This document shows positions 22,736-32,305 of a stretch of 64,000 bases of DNA, piece after piece (within the stretch, counting starts at the first letter, position 1; every line of letters begins with the position of its first letter). Source of the DNA: Enterobacter sp. 10-1 (GTDB lineage: Bacteria > Pseudomonadota > Gammaproteobacteria > Enterobacterales > Enterobacteriaceae); the NCBI GenBank assembly GCA_002270295.1, contig NISF01000002.1:186001-250000 (forward strand). Direction: 5' to 3'. The translations under genes were made by a program, and so were the position numbers. The notes under the pieces are model-generated. The model did no database searches, was not told the DNA's origin, and worked only from the letters and a program-made list of their open reading frames with translations.

Positions 22736-23581
22736 ATGTCTTCTTATGAGAATCATCAGGCTCTGGCTGGCCTGACGCTCGGTAAATCAACCGATTACCG
22801 TGATACCTACGACGCATCCCTGCTGCAGGGCGTGCCGCGCAGCCTGAACCGCGATCCGCTGGGCCTCCACGCCGACAGCCTGCCCTTCCACGGCGGCGAT
22901 ATCTGGACGCTGTACGAACTCTCCTGGCTGAATGCAAAAGGCCTGCCGCAGGTGGCGGTGGGCCACGTCGAGCTGAGCGATACCAGCGTGAACCTGGTGG
23001 AATCCAAGAGCTTTAAGCTCTATCTCAACAGCTTTAACCAGACCCGCTTTACCAGCTGGCAAGAGGTGCAGGCGACCCTGGCGCGCGACCTTAGCGCCTG
23101 CGCCCAGGGCGAGGTCACGGTTGCGCTCTATCGCCTTGACGAGCTCGAAGGCCAGCCGGTGGCCCATCTGCACGGCACCTGCATCGACGATCAGGATATC
23201 GAGATTGATAACTATGAATTCAGCACCGACTACCTGCTGGGCGCCGCCGGCGACAACATCGTCGAAGAGACGCTGGTGAGCCATCTGCTGAAATCCAACT
23301 GCCTGATCACCCATCAGCCGGACTGGGGTTCGGTGCAAATCCAGTATCGTGGGCCAAAAATCGATCGCGAAAAGCTGCTGCGCTACCTGGTCTCGTTCCG
23401 TCATCACAACGAGTTTCACGAGCAGTGCGTCGAGCGGATCTTCAACGACCTTCTGCGCTTCTGCCGGCCGCAATCGCTCTCCGTCTACGCCCGCTATACC
23501 CGCCGCGGCGGCCTCGACATCAACCCGTGGCGCAGCAACGCGGACTTTGTTCCGGCTATCGCTCGCCTGGCGCGCCAGTAG
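22736..23581 (+). CDS. queF: NADPH-dependent 7-cyano-7-deazaguanine reductase QueF
   Basis: Reduces preQ0 to preQ1 in queuosine synthesis. 281 residues (E. coli 282), long tandem T-fold form. The thioimide-forming cysteine is in [19 protein letters not shown], and the QueF motif E(S/L)K(S/A)hK(L/Y)(Y/F) is visible as [15 protein letters not shown]. queE, an upstream pathway enzyme, is at 1.1 kb. Confidence 0.98.
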   Translation: MSSYENHQALAGLTLGKSTDYRDTYDASLLQGVPRSLNRDPLGLHADSLPFHGGDIWTLYELSWLNAKGLPQVAVGHVELSDTSVNLVESKSFKLYLNSFNQTRFTSWQEVQATLARDLSACAQGEVTVALYRLDELEGQPVAHLHGTCIDDQDIEIDNYEFSTDYLLGAAGDNIVEETLVSHLLKSNCLITHQPDWGSVQIQYRGPKIDREKLLRYLVSFRHHNEFHEQCVERIFNDLLRFCRPQSLSVYARYTRRGGLDINPWRSNADFVPAIARLARQ

Positions 23582-23695
23582 TAAAGAATTTTCACAACTT
23601 TGCGTGCGTTCACGCGTACGCAAGGTTGTGGAAACGCCGCAGGCAAGGCTATTGTAATCACAGGAAGACGATAATCGTCCTGTTAAGGAGTTCAC

Positions 23696-25063
23696 TTGAT
23701 TACACATGTTAGCCCGCTTGGTTCAATGGATATGCTGTCACAGCTGGAAGTGGATATGCTTAAACGCACCGCCAGCAGCGACCTGTATCAGCTCTTTCGC
23801 AACTGTTCGCTTGCCGTGCTCAACTCGGGGAGCCTGACCGATAACAGCAAAGAGCTACTGTCTCGTTTTGAAAACTTCGATATTAACGTGCTGCGTCGCG
23901 AACGCGGCGTGAAGCTGGAACTGATCAACCCGCCGGAAGAGGCGTTCGTTGACGGGCGTATTATCCGTTCCCTGCAGGCCAACCTGTTTGCCGTGCTGCG
24001 CGACATCCTGTTCGTTTACGGGCAGATTCATAATACCGTTCGTCTCCCGAACCTCGACCTCGAAAGTTCGGTGCATATCACCAACCTGGTATTCTCGATT
24101 CTGCGTAACGCCCGCGCCCTGCACGTCGGCGAAGCGCCAAATATGATCGTCTGCTGGGGCGGCCACTCGATCAATGAGACCGAATATCTCTACGCCCGCC
24201 GCGTCGGGACCCAGCTCGGCCTGCGCGAGCTGAATATCTGCACCGGCTGCGGCCCGGGCGCGATGGAAGCTCCGATGAAGGGCGCCGCGGTTGGCCATGC
24301 CCAGCAGCGCTACAAAGACAGCCGCTTTATCGGCATGACCGAACCTTCTATTATTGCCGCCGAGCCGCCGAACCCGCTGGTGAACGAACTGATCATCATG
24401 CCGGACATCGAAAAACGCCTTGAGGCGTTCGTGCGCATCGCCCACGGTATCATCATCTTCCCGGGCGGGGTGGGGACGGCGGAAGAGCTGCTCTATCTGC
24501 TGGGCATTCTGATGCACCCGGCCAACAAGGCGCAGGTACTGCCGCTGATCCTTACCGGGCCAAAAGAGAGCGCGAACTATTTCCGCGTGCTGGATGAGTT
24601 CATCGTCCACACTATGGGCGAATCGGCGCGCCGCCACTACCGGATTATCATTGACGACGCCAGCGAAGTTGCGCGTCAGCTGAAGAAAGCAATGCCGCTG
24701 GTGAAAGAGAGCCGCCGGGAAACCGACGACGCCTACAGCTTTAACTGGTCGATTCGTATTTCGCCGGACCTGCAGATGCCGTTCGATCCGACGCACGAAA
24801 ACATGGCCAACCTCAAGCTCTACCCGGACCAGCCGGTAGAAGTGCTGGCCGCGGATCTCCGCCGCGCCTTCTCCGGGATCGTCGCCGGGAACGTCAAAGA
24901 GGTCGGCATCCAGGCGATTGAAAAATTCGGCCCTTATAAGCTGCACGGCGATGCGGAGATCATGCGCCGCATGGACGATCTGCTGCAGGGCTTCGTCGCC
25001 CAGCACCGCATGAAGCTGCCGGGCGGCAGCGCCTATATTCCTTGCTATGAAATAGGCTCCTGA
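23696..25063 (+). CDS. ppnN: Nucleotide 5'-monophosphate nucleosidase PpnN (YgdH)
   Basis: LOG-family enzyme cleaving purine and pyrimidine monophosphates to base and ribose 5-phosphate; the E. coli enzyme is stimulated by (p)ppGpp. 455 residues, [20 protein letters not shown], with the LOG motif PGGVGTAEE and the [13 protein letters not shown] nucleotide loop. The start is TTG at 23696, supported by an AAGGAG 6 nt upstream and by alignment with the E. coli protein (454 aa); the ATG codons further in would cut off conserved residues. RelA, maker of its proposed effector, is in the window. Confidence 0.97.
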   Translation: MITHVSPLGSMDMLSQLEVDMLKRTASSDLYQLFRNCSLAVLNSGSLTDNSKELLSRFENFDINVLRRERGVKLELINPPEEAFVDGRIIRSLQANLFAVLRDILFVYGQIHNTVRLPNLDLESSVHITNLVFSILRNARALHVGEAPNMIVCWGGHSINETEYLYARRVGTQLGLRELNICTGCGPGAMEAPMKGAAVGHAQQRYKDSRFIGMTEPSIIAAEPPNPLVNELIIMPDIEKRLEAFVRIAHGIIIFPGGVGTAEELLYLLGILMHPANKAQVLPLILTGPKESANYFRVLDEFIVHTMGESARRHYRIIIDDASEVARQLKKAMPLVKESRRETDDAYSFNWSIRISPDLQMPFDPTHENMANLKLYPDQPVEVLAADLRRAFSGIVAGNVKEVGIQAIEKFGPYKLHGDAEIMRRMDDLLQGFVAQHRMKLPGGSAYIPCYEIGS

Positions 25064-25080
25064 GCCCTGTTGTAACCCTT

Positions 25081-25109
25081 CCCGGGCGGCGGCTGACGTC
25101 CTGCCCGGG
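25081..25109. repeat. REP-like GC-rich hairpin
   Basis: CCCGGGC ... GCCCGGG with a 15-nt interior, 18 bp after the ppnN stop. It lacks a T-tract and resembles the extragenic palindromes found at 3' ends of enterobacterial transcripts. Confidence 0.45.
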
Positions 25110-25122
25110 CAGCCCAACCTGA

Positions 25123-25164
25123 ACTCCAGCACTCCAGCACTCCAGCACTCCAGCACTCCAGCAC
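25123..25164. repeat. Five tandem copies of an 8-bp unit
   Basis: Five perfect head-to-tail copies of ACTCCAGC (25123-25162) followed by a partial AC. Non-coding and 60 bp downstream of ppnN. A simple-sequence tract of this kind is prone to slippage, so copy number may vary between isolates. Confidence 0.95.
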
Positions 25165-25478
25165 GATAATCTGCCGACCCACCGGCTTCGCCGCGCGCCC
25201 TGTCAGAAATCTATTTCCTTTGTGAATGTTTTGTAGCTTTTTACAAAGCCAATCGTTTGCCTTTCCAAAAACAGCAACAAATATCACCACAAAAAAGATA
25301 TTTGAGAGCTAAAACATCGAGAACATCTCATTTTTACAGCAAAAACCTCGTTATTACGCCGTCATGCTTTTATCTCATATGCTGCGAATGATAGCCTTCG
25401 CGCCACAAATATCTGGCTGAACATCAGAAACAGACTGTTGGACTAAAAATACCCACCTTGAAAGTGGATTATTGCAAT

Positions 25479-25494
25479 TGAGATCGAGATCACT
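25479..25494. promoter_or_regulatory. CRP-like site upstream of sdaC
   Basis: TGAGA-N6-TCACT, one mismatch per half to TGTGA-N6-TCACA, about 140 bp before the sdaC ATG. E. coli sdaCB is cAMP-CRP activated. Position and sequence fit, but binding is inferred. Confidence 0.5.
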
Positions 25495-25632
25495 GATAGA
25501 TTTCCAATATGAATGTATCTTTCCGCCCCACTTGTTACGGAGAAAATCACTAAAAAACCGTAAACAAACGAATTTTATATTACTTAATTGATTTTATTTA
25601 TTATTTTTTGTTGCTTCCTCCAGGAGATACAG

Positions 25633-26922
25633 ATGGAAACCACGCAAACCAGCACTGTCGTTTCGGGCGCAACCCGCAGCGGATGGCGCAAAACGGATAC
25701 CATGTGGATGCTGGGCCTGTACGGCACGGCTATCGGCGCGGGCGTTTTGTTCCTGCCGATCAACGCCGGGGTCGGCGGCCTTATCCCCCTGATCATCATG
25801 GCTATTCTGGCTTTCCCGATGACTTTCTTTGCCCACCGCGGGATGACCCGTTTTGTGCTTTCCGGTAAGAATCCGGGCGAGGACATCACCGAAGTCGTCG
25901 AAGAACACTTTGGCGTTGGCGCCGGTAAGCTGATTACCCTGCTCTACTTCTTTGCTATCTACCCGATCCTGCTGGTTTATAGCGTCGCGATTACCAATAC
26001 CGTCGAGAGCTTTATGCAGCACCAGCTGCACATGACGCCGCCGCCGCGCGCGATCCTCTCGCTGATCCTGATCGTCGGCATGATGACCATCGTGCGCTTC
26101 GGTGAGCAGATGATCGTTAAAGCGATGAGCGTGCTGGTGTTCCCGTTCGTGGTCGCCCTGATGATTCTGGCGCTGTATCTGATCCCTGAGTGGAACGGCG
26201 CGGCGCTGGAAACGCTCTCCCTGAGCAGCGCAACCTCTACCGGCAACGGCCTGTGGATGACCCTGTGGCTGGCGATTCCGGTCATGGTCTTCTCCTTTAA
26301 CCACTCACCGATCATCTCCTCCTTCGCCGTGGCGAAGCGTGAAGAGTACGGCCAGGGCGCTGAGAAAAAATGCTCCAGCATCCTCGCCCGCGCGCACATC
26401 ATGATGGTGATTACCGTTATGTTCTTCGTCTTCAGCTGCGTACTGAGCCTCTCCCCGACGGACCTGGCGGCGGCAAAAGATCAGAACATCTCGATTCTCT
26501 CTTACCTGGCGAACCACTTTAACGCCCCGCTGATTGCCTGGATGGCGCCGATCATTGCGATGATTGCCATCACCAAATCCTTCCTCGGCCACTATCTTGG
26601 CGCCCGTGAAGGCTTTAACGGCATGGTGATTAAATCCCTGCGCGGTAAAGGTAAATCCATCGAAATCAATAAGCTGAACAAAATCACCGCGCTGTTCATG
26701 CTGGTCACCACCTGGATTGTGGCGACGCTGAACCCGAGCATTCTCGGTATGATCGAAACCCTCGGCGGCCCGATTATCGCGATGATTCTGTTCCTGATGC
26801 CGATGTACGCGATTCAGAAAGTCCCGGCGATGCGCAAATACAGCGGCCACGTCAGCAACGTCTTCGTGGTGCTTATGGGCCTGATTGCTATCTCCGCAAT
26901 TTTCTACTCTCTGTTCAGCTAA
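25633..26922 (+). CDS. sdaC: Serine:H+ symporter SdaC
   Basis: 429-residue inner-membrane serine permease of the hydroxy/aromatic amino acid family, about eleven hydrophobic segments, nearly identical in pattern to E. coli SdaC from [10 protein letters not shown] through the C-terminal [11 protein letters not shown]. The start at 25633 is set by that alignment and by the upstream AGGAGATACAG; fifteen upstream in-frame codons are rejected. Co-transcribed with sdaB 57 bp downstream: import followed by deamination. Confidence 0.97.
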   Translation: METTQTSTVVSGATRSGWRKTDTMWMLGLYGTAIGAGVLFLPINAGVGGLIPLIIMAILAFPMTFFAHRGMTRFVLSGKNPGEDITEVVEEHFGVGAGKLITLLYFFAIYPILLVYSVAITNTVESFMQHQLHMTPPPRAILSLILIVGMMTIVRFGEQMIVKAMSVLVFPFVVALMILALYLIPEWNGAALETLSLSSATSTGNGLWMTLWLAIPVMVFSFNHSPIISSFAVAKREEYGQGAEKKCSSILARAHIMMVITVMFFVFSCVLSLSPTDLAAAKDQNISILSYLANHFNAPLIAWMAPIIAMIAITKSFLGHYLGAREGFNGMVIKSLRGKGKSIEINKLNKITALFMLVTTWIVATLNPSILGMIETLGGPIIAMILFLMPMYAIQKVPAMRKYSGHVSNVFVVLMGLIAISAIFYSLFS

Positions 26923-26979
26923 TCTCCCCTTCGCGCCGCCCGCCGGCGGCGCGCTTTCCGACAGCTCTGGATGTGCATC

Positions 26980-28347
26980 ATGATCAGCGTATTCGATATC
27001 TTTAAAATCGGCATTGGCCCTTCCAGCTCCCACACCGTGGGGCCAATGAAAGCGGGCAAACAATTCACCGACGACCTTATCGCGCGCGGGCTGCTTGCCA
27101 ACGTCACCACCGTCATCGTCGACGTATACGGTTCCCTTTCCCTGACCGGCAAAGGCCACCATACCGATATTGCGATTATTATGGGTCTTGCGGGCAACAT
27201 GCCCGATAGCGTCGATATTGACGCGATCCCTGCGTTTATTCAGGACGTCAACACCCACGGGCGCCTGATGCTGGCAAACGGCCAGCAGGAAGTCGACTTC
27301 CCGGTTGACCGCTGCATGAATTTTCATGCTGACAACCTGTCGCTGCATGAAAACGGCATGCGCATTACCGCCCTGGGCGGCGACAAGGTGCTCTATAGCC
27401 AGACCTACTACTCCATCGGCGGCGGTTTTATCGTCGACGAACAGCACTTCGGCCAGAGCAACGAAGCTCCGGTCTCGGTACCTTATCCCTACCAAAATGC
27501 GGCTGATTTACAGCGGCACTGCCGCGAAAGCGGGCTCTCGCTTTCCGGCCTGATGATGCAAAACGAGCTGGCGCTGCACAGCAAAGAAGAGCTGGAGCAG
27601 CACTTTGCCGCCGTCTGGGAAGTGATGAGCGGCGGTATCGAACGCGGCATCAGCACCGAAGGGGTTCTGCCGGGCAAGCTGCGGGTCCCGCGCCGCGCCG
27701 CCGCGTTACGCCGGATGCTGGTCAGCCAGGACAATACCAACAGCGATCCGATGGCGGTCGTTGACTGGATTAATATGTTCGCCCTGGCGGTGAACGAAGA
27801 GAACGCCGCCGGCGGCCGCGTGGTCACCGCGCCGACCAACGGCGCCTGCGGGATCGTGCCTGCGGTACTGGCCTACTACGATAAGTTTATCCGCAAGGTC
27901 AACGCTAACTCGCTGGCGCGCTACCTGCTGGTGACCAGCGCAATTGGCTCGCTGTATAAGATGAACGCCTCGATTTCCGGCGCCGAAGTGGGCTGCCAGG
28001 GCGAGGTCGGCGTGGCCTGTTCGATGGCGGCGGCCGGCTTAACCGAGCTGCTGGGCGGCAGCCCGGGCCAGGTGTGCATCGCCGCGGAAATCGGTATGGA
28101 GCACAACCTGGGCCTGACCTGCGACCCGGTTGCCGGCCAGGTTCAGGTGCCGTGCATCGAGCGTAACGCCATCGCCTCGGTGAAGGCCGTCAACGCCGCC
28201 CGGATGGCGCTGCGCCGCACCAGCGAACCGCGCGTGTGCCTCGATAAGGTTATCGAGACGATGTACGAAACCGGCAAGGATATGAACGCCAAGTACCGTG
28301 AAACGTCGCGCGGTGGCCTGGCGATGAAAATCGTGACCTGCGATTAA
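26980..28347 (+). CDS. sdaB: L-serine dehydratase 2
   Basis: Iron-sulfur L-serine ammonia-lyase giving pyruvate and ammonia. 455 residues from MISVFDIFKIGIGPSSSHTVGPM, as in E. coli SdaB. Beta domain at the N-terminus (SSSHTVGP substrate loop) and alpha domain from about residue 190, with cysteines in APTNGACGI, GCQGEVGVACSM and LTCDPVAG that supply cluster ligands. Last backbone gene before the organosulfur island. Confidence 0.98.
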   Translation: MISVFDIFKIGIGPSSSHTVGPMKAGKQFTDDLIARGLLANVTTVIVDVYGSLSLTGKGHHTDIAIIMGLAGNMPDSVDIDAIPAFIQDVNTHGRLMLANGQQEVDFPVDRCMNFHADNLSLHENGMRITALGGDKVLYSQTYYSIGGGFIVDEQHFGQSNEAPVSVPYPYQNAADLQRHCRESGLSLSGLMMQNELALHSKEELEQHFAAVWEVMSGGIERGISTEGVLPGKLRVPRRAAALRRMLVSQDNTNSDPMAVVDWINMFALAVNEENAAGGRVVTAPTNGACGIVPAVLAYYDKFIRKVNANSLARYLLVTSAIGSLYKMNASISGAEVGCQGEVGVACSMAAAGLTELLGGSPGQVCIAAEIGMEHNLGLTCDPVAGQVQVPCIERNAIASVKAVNAARMALRRTSEPRVCLDKVIETMYETGKDMNAKYRETSRGGLAMKIVTCD

Positions 28348-28357
28348 GCCCTCCCCG

Positions 28358-28381
28358 GCCCGGCAGCCGCGCCTGCCGGGC
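28358..28381. terminator. Hairpin after sdaB
   Basis: Perfect 9-bp stem GCCCGGCAG / CTGCCGGGC with a 6-nt loop, 10 bp after the sdaB stop. There is no T-run, so it may be a REP-like palindrome or a 3' stabiliser rather than a true intrinsic terminator. Confidence 0.5.
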
Positions 28382-28447
28382 ACTCTCCCGCACTCCCCGC
28401 CGCGCCGACCGATACTTTTGTTATATAGACTAAGATTTAGTTATTTA

Positions 28448-28485
28448 TTGGTTATAAGGGCAATTTGTTACCTTACGGTTAACCG
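28448..28485 (+). promoter_or_regulatory. Control sequences upstream of the SsuA-like gene
   Basis: TTGGTTATA at 28448-28456 is also found at 39003-39011 before the ssuD-like operon. A 10-bp perfect palindrome CGGTTAACCG lies at 28476-28485, just before the AGGAG ribosome binding site. I looked for a GG-N10-GC sigma-54 promoter here and found none. Candidate operator only. Confidence 0.35.
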
Positions 28486-28502
28486 CTACAGGAGAACAAA
28501 TC

Positions 28503-29441
28503 ATGTCCAAAAGGTTCCATCTGGCCCTGCTGCCGCTGGTGCTCGGCCTCTCTGCTTCCGCGCTGGCACAGGCGCCGGAAACCGTTAACATCGGCTATCA
28601 AAAAGCCAATATTTTCGCCCTGCTGAAATATCGCGGAACCCTCGATGAGACCTTCAAAAAACAGGGCATCGCCGTCCGCTGGATAGAGTTTCCTGCCGGT
28701 CCGCAGATGCTGGAAGGGCTGAACGTCGGCAGTATCGACCTGGCGGCCACCGGCGACGCTCCGCCGGCATTCGCTCAGGCGGCGCGGGCGGATCTGGTTT
28801 ATCTCGCCCACTCCCCGGCGAACCCCAAAACCGAAGCCATCGTGGTGCCGGAAAACTCGACGATCCACAACGTGGCCGACCTGAAAGGCAAGCGCGTGGG
28901 GCTGAATAAAGGCTCTGACGTCAACTACCTGCTGGTGGCCGCGCTGGAAAAAGCCGGACTGAGCTATAAAGATATCACGCCGGTCTATCTGCCTCCGGCC
29001 GATGCCCGCGCCGCCTTCCAGCGCGGCGCCATTGATGCCTGGGTTATCTGGGACCCGTACCTTGCCGAAGTCGAAACCAACGCCAGGGCGCGGCAGATCC
29101 GCAACGCTGAAGGGCTGGTGCCGCACTACACCTTCTATCTCGCCAGCCGCAAATTTGCCGAAAACCACCCGGATACGGCAAAACAGGTGGTGGATGAGTT
29201 ACGCCAGCTCAGCGACTGGGCTAACGCTCATCAGGACGACGCCGCCGGGATTTTGGCGACCTCAACCGGGCTGGATAAGGCTATCTGGCTGAAAGCGCTC
29301 GCCCGCCTGCCCTACGGCGCCGAACGCATGACGCCTGCGGTCTATAACGAACAGCAGGCGCTGGCGGATACCTTCACCCGCGTTGGCCTGCTGCCGGTCA
29401 AAGTGGACGTGCGCAGCGCCACCTGGTCGCAGGATAAATAG
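28503..29441 (+). CDS. SsuA-like sulfonate ABC substrate-binding protein
   Basis: 312-residue periplasmic binding protein. The signal peptide ends SASALA, with cleavage expected after residue 22. The mature domain carries the SsuA/TauA-type blocks EFPAGPQMLEGL, TGDAPPAFAQA, GKRVGLNKGSDVNYLL and IDAWVIWDPYLAEVE. It would capture an alkanesulfonate or related organosulfur compound in the periplasm. No SsuB ATPase or SsuC permease is adjacent, so it is an orphan here and must use a transporter encoded elsewhere or act otherwise. Its closest relative in the window is the C-terminal half of the sigma-54 regulator at 39.2 kb. Convergent with the SfnB-type gene. Confidence 0.9.
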   Translation: MSKRFHLALLPLVLGLSASALAQAPETVNIGYQKANIFALLKYRGTLDETFKKQGIAVRWIEFPAGPQMLEGLNVGSIDLAATGDAPPAFAQAARADLVYLAHSPANPKTEAIVVPENSTIHNVADLKGKRVGLNKGSDVNYLLVAALEKAGLSYKDITPVYLPPADARAAFQRGAIDAWVIWDPYLAEVETNARARQIRNAEGLVPHYTFYLASRKFAENHPDTAKQVVDELRQLSDWANAHQDDAAGILATSTGLDKAIWLKALARLPYGAERMTPAVYNEQQALADTFTRVGLLPVKVDVRSATWSQDK

Positions 29442-29478
29442 TGATTAACGGCGACGGTTTTCCCCATCGCCTCCCTCC

Positions 29479-30702
29479 TTACCCCTGCGTTTTCTCGCCG
29501 TTGCCTATCTGCCAGATAAAGGTCGGCGCTTCGCCGTTGACCAGCCAGTTGCCGATATTGCGCGCTTTATAGATAACCGGATTATGCGACGCCACCGTGC
29601 GCGCGTTGCGCCAGTGGCGATCGAGCGCTTTGCCTACCCGGGTGTCCGACGCGCCGAGGGCGTTAAACAGCTCGGTCGCCGCGCGCGGTATCCAGTCGCT
29701 GGCAATCACCTGCGCCTGCGCCGCTTCAACCTCCGCCAGACGATTACGCTGCTCAATCAGCGCCTCGTCGCCGCTGGCGTGAACGATATAGGCCTGCTGT
29801 AAAGACTCCGCCGCCTGCAGCACCGCCGCGCGGGTCGCCCACGCCCAGCTGCTGATTTGCCCTACCACCTGCAGCACCTGAGGATCGTCGCGCGGCACGG
29901 CGGCATTGCCGTGGCTGTACATACGGGAGCGTTTTTTCACCCCTTCGGCGGCATCGCGTTCTACCGCCAGGCCGATACCCGCCAGCGTCGCCAGTAAGAT
30001 ATGCTGATAGAAGGCGGTCTGGTAGCGAAAGCGCTCGGCAAAATCGTAGACATGTTCCTGCTCAACCTGCGCCTGCCGGAAGCGGGTGGTGCCGCTGCCG
30101 GTCAGACGCTGGCCAAAGCCATCCCAGTCGTCCTCTCGCTCCACCCCGCTTTGCCTGGTACTGACCAGCGCTATCACGTCGCCGTTGTTGTCGCTGCGGC
30201 GGGCAAAGACGTCAATCCAGTCGGCGTACAGCGTCCCGGTGCTGTAAAACTTCTCGCCGCTGAGCCGCCAGCCGTGCTCGTCCGGCGTCACCTGAGTATT
30301 CACCTCCCCAAGCTTTACCGCCCCCGTTTCGGTCCAGCCGCTGCCCACCAGCTCCCCGTCGCGAAAACGCTGGAACCAGCGATCGCGCTGCGCGGAATCG
30401 GGCTGATTCAGACGATCCTCAACAAAGGCAAAATGAGCGCGCAGCGCCTGCGGCAGGTTTGAATCAGCCTCGGCCAGCTCAATCAGCAGGGCAATCAGCT
30501 GCGGCAGCGACGCGCCCCAGCCGCCCTTTTCCCGCGGAATGCGCAGCGTGCCGAATCCCGCCTCCTTCAGCCAGCGAATCGGCTCCTCGGGCAGAATACG
30601 CTGCTGCTCGCGGCTAGCCGCCCCTTGCGCAATGCGCGAGAAAATCGGCCGAAAGGCCGCCGCCAGCTGTTCGTAATCGGTACCGGTAGAAAGTAGTGTC
30701 AT
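29479..30702 (-). CDS. SfnB-family acyl-CoA-dehydrogenase-like oxidoreductase
   Basis: About 407 residues, related to SfnB/DszC-type flavin-dependent monooxygenases built on the acyl-CoA dehydrogenase fold. Visible segments: PREKGGWGASLPQL near residue 55, GSGWTETGAVKLGEV in the flavin-binding middle domain, and the C-terminal helical domain with TRVGKALDRHWRNARTVASHNP. SfnB proteins are linked to dimethylsulfone and organosulfur use under sulfate limitation; the exact substrate here is unknown. AAGGA precedes two adjacent ATGs (30705, 30702); I use the second because of spacing. It starts 10 bp after the MFS stop, so the two form one operon. Confidence 0.85.
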   Translation of the reverse strand: MTLLSTGTDYEQLAAAFRPIFSRIAQGAASREQQRILPEEPIRWLKEAGFGTLRIPREKGGWGASLPQLIALLIELAEADSNLPQALRAHFAFVEDRLNQPDSAQRDRWFQRFRDGELVGSGWTETGAVKLGEVNTQVTPDEHGWRLSGEKFYSTGTLYADWIDVFARRSDNNGDVIALVSTRQSGVEREDDWDGFGQRLTGSGTTRFRQAQVEQEHVYDFAERFRYQTAFYQHILLATLAGIGLAVERDAAEGVKKRSRMYSHGNAAVPRDDPQVLQVVGQISSWAWATRAAVLQAAESLQQAYIVHASGDEALIEQRNRLAEVEAAQAQVIASDWIPRAATELFNALGASDTRVGKALDRHWRNARTVASHNPVIYKARNIGNWLVNGEAPTFIWQIGNGEKTQG

Positions 30703-30712
30703 CATCTGTTCC

Positions 30713-32134
30713 TTAATGGTGGCTGTCGTCAATGTCGTGACGCGTCGGCTCGTGGCGAACCGCAAGCAGGAAGAAGATCGGAATCAGGGCGGCCAGCGAT
30801 ACCACCCAGAACATTTGCGTGCCGAGGGAGGCCTGCAGCAGCGGCAGCACGAACAGCGCCAGCGCGCTGCCGATCCCGGAGAGCGCCCGGCTGAAGCCGA
30901 CGCCGGTGGCGCGAATCGAGGTTGGATAGGAGAGCGCCGGATAGATCATCAGCTGCGCGCCGGGGCCAAAGCCCTCGGCAAACAGCCACAGCCCAAGCAT
31001 CGCAATCGCCAGCACCACGCCGACGGTGGCCTGCGGCTGACCCACCAGAGCAAGCACAATCAGGGCGATAAACTGCAGCGCGAAGCCGGCAATCGCCACG
31101 TGGCGCGACGGATATTTCCACGCCAGATGCATTCCCAGCAGACCGCCGGTAAAGGCAAACAGCGCGTTCAGCCCCAGCGAAGCGGAGATGGTTTCAAACA
31201 CGCCGGCCCCGAGAAACTGCGCGAGGATCGACGGCAGGAAAAAGGCGATGGCGGTGTACTCAAAGGAGATACAGATATTCATCACCCCGGCAACGATGGT
31301 GCGCTCGCGGTACGGCTTTTCAAACAGCACGCGGAAGCTCACCTTCGGCGGCGGCGCGGGGCGTTCAGCCGGCGCTTCATGGGCGGCAATGCCGTAAGAG
31401 TCGCGCAGAATGCGCACCGCCGAGGCCAGGTCTCCCTGGTTTGCCGCCCACAGCGGCGATTCATTCATAAATTTTCTGCGCACGGCGATAATCAGCAGCG
31501 CCGGAACCGCGCCAAACAGCAGCGAGGCGCGCCACAGCCAGTCGAGATGCTCCTTTGGCAGCAGAAAATAGAGGCCGAAGATAATCAGAAAACAGACCGT
31601 CGAGGCGGCGTACCACATCGGGCACCAGGCGGCGAGGCGCGAGGCCTTGTTGCCTTTGCCGGTAAAACGAGAGAATTCAGCGAGGTAGGACATGGCGACC
31701 GGCAGATCGATACCGACGCCGATGCCCATCAGGAAACGGGCGCCGATCAGCACCCAGACGTTGGGCGCCAGCCCCGCGGCGATAGCCGAGACGACAAAAA
31801 ACAGCATATCGGCCATAAACACCGAATAGCGGCCATATTTATCCGTTAGCCAGCCGCCGATCAGGTTGCCAAAAATGGTGCCGACCATAATGGATGAGGT
31901 GACCAGGCCGGTCAGCAGCGGCGAGAGCTGGAATTCACGCACCACGTCGTCGATGCCGTAGGAGAGCGTGGTTAAATCATAGGCGTCAAGGAAGACGCCG
32001 CCGAGAGCGAGGAAGACAATCATCCGCGCATATTTAGCCTGATCCTTGCCCGAATTAATTAGCCGCGCCACATCCCCGACGCTACTCACCGGCGCGGAGG
32101 CCACACCGGGATTATCAACAGACAGCGTACTCAT
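30713..32134 (-). CDS. MFS transporter, organosulfur island
   Basis: 473-residue major facilitator with about twelve hydrophobic segments and the loop-2/3 motif GGWLTDKYGRYSVFMAD near residue 95. A second such loop near residue 340 is weak. Overall it resembles the aromatic acid / sugar-type symporter groups (ALGGVFLDAYDLTTLSYGID near residue 45). Transcribed ahead of the SfnB-type gene, so a role importing or exporting an organosulfur compound is inferred from context; the substrate cannot be read from the sequence. Confidence 0.85.
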   Translation of the reverse strand: MSTLSVDNPGVASAPVSSVGDVARLINSGKDQAKYARMIVFLALGGVFLDAYDLTTLSYGIDDVVREFQLSPLLTGLVTSSIMVGTIFGNLIGGWLTDKYGRYSVFMADMLFFVVSAIAAGLAPNVWVLIGARFLMGIGVGIDLPVAMSYLAEFSRFTGKGNKASRLAAWCPMWYAASTVCFLIIFGLYFLLPKEHLDWLWRASLLFGAVPALLIIAVRRKFMNESPLWAANQGDLASAVRILRDSYGIAAHEAPAERPAPPPKVSFRVLFEKPYRERTIVAGVMNICISFEYTAIAFFLPSILAQFLGAGVFETISASLGLNALFAFTGGLLGMHLAWKYPSRHVAIAGFALQFIALIVLALVGQPQATVGVVLAIAMLGLWLFAEGFGPGAQLMIYPALSYPTSIRATGVGFSRALSGIGSALALFVLPLLQASLGTQMFWVVSLAALIPIFFLLAVRHEPTRHDIDDSHH

Positions 32135-32226
32135 GTTTTCACCTTATTATGTTGTGCAGACGATCGCAGTTATAGGCCGACCGCTGATAAAGTGGAACCA
32201 ACAAATACGCATATAAAAATCAATAT

Positions 32227-32246
32227 ATTCAATAAGTTAATTGAAT
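32227..32246. promoter_or_regulatory. Inverted repeat upstream of the MFS-sfnB operon
   Basis: ATTCAAT-N6-ATTGAAT, a perfect 7-bp dyad within the AT-rich 170-bp gap before the MFS gene. The size fits an operator for a dimeric regulator. No factor is identified. Confidence 0.4.
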
Positions 32247-32260
32247 AAAACGGCAAAATC

Positions 32261-32282
32261 AGGACGAGCTTTCGCTCGTCCT
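32261..32282 (-). terminator. Intrinsic terminator of the ssuD-metQ operon
   Basis: AGGACGAGC / GCTCGTCCT stem with a GAAA-type loop, 24 bp after the metQ-like stop. On the minus strand it is followed by GATTTTGCC, a short T-stretch. It separates the six-gene operon from the MFS-sfnB operon. Confidence 0.75.
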
Positions 32283-32305
32283 GCGAGTTCGCTCATCAGC
32301 GCAGA

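Larger units (their letters stand above)
25064..25632. other. ppnN-sdaC intergenic region
   Basis: 569 bp without a supported gene. It holds a GC-rich hairpin directly after ppnN, a run of 8-bp tandem repeats, then AT-rich DNA with a CRP-like site before sdaC. No promoter hexamers are assigned with confidence. Confidence 0.6.

Noticed and set aside
25123-25164. CRISPR array
   Set aside because: The repeats are 8 bp, directly adjacent and without spacers; no cas genes nearby.
28384-28502. Sigma-54 promoter for the SsuA-like gene
   Set aside because: No GG-N10-GC element was found; the nearest candidate has an 8-bp interval.
32135-32260. Sigma-54 promoter for the MFS-sfnB operon
   Set aside because: The best GG...GC pair has a 9-bp interval and poor flanking consensus.
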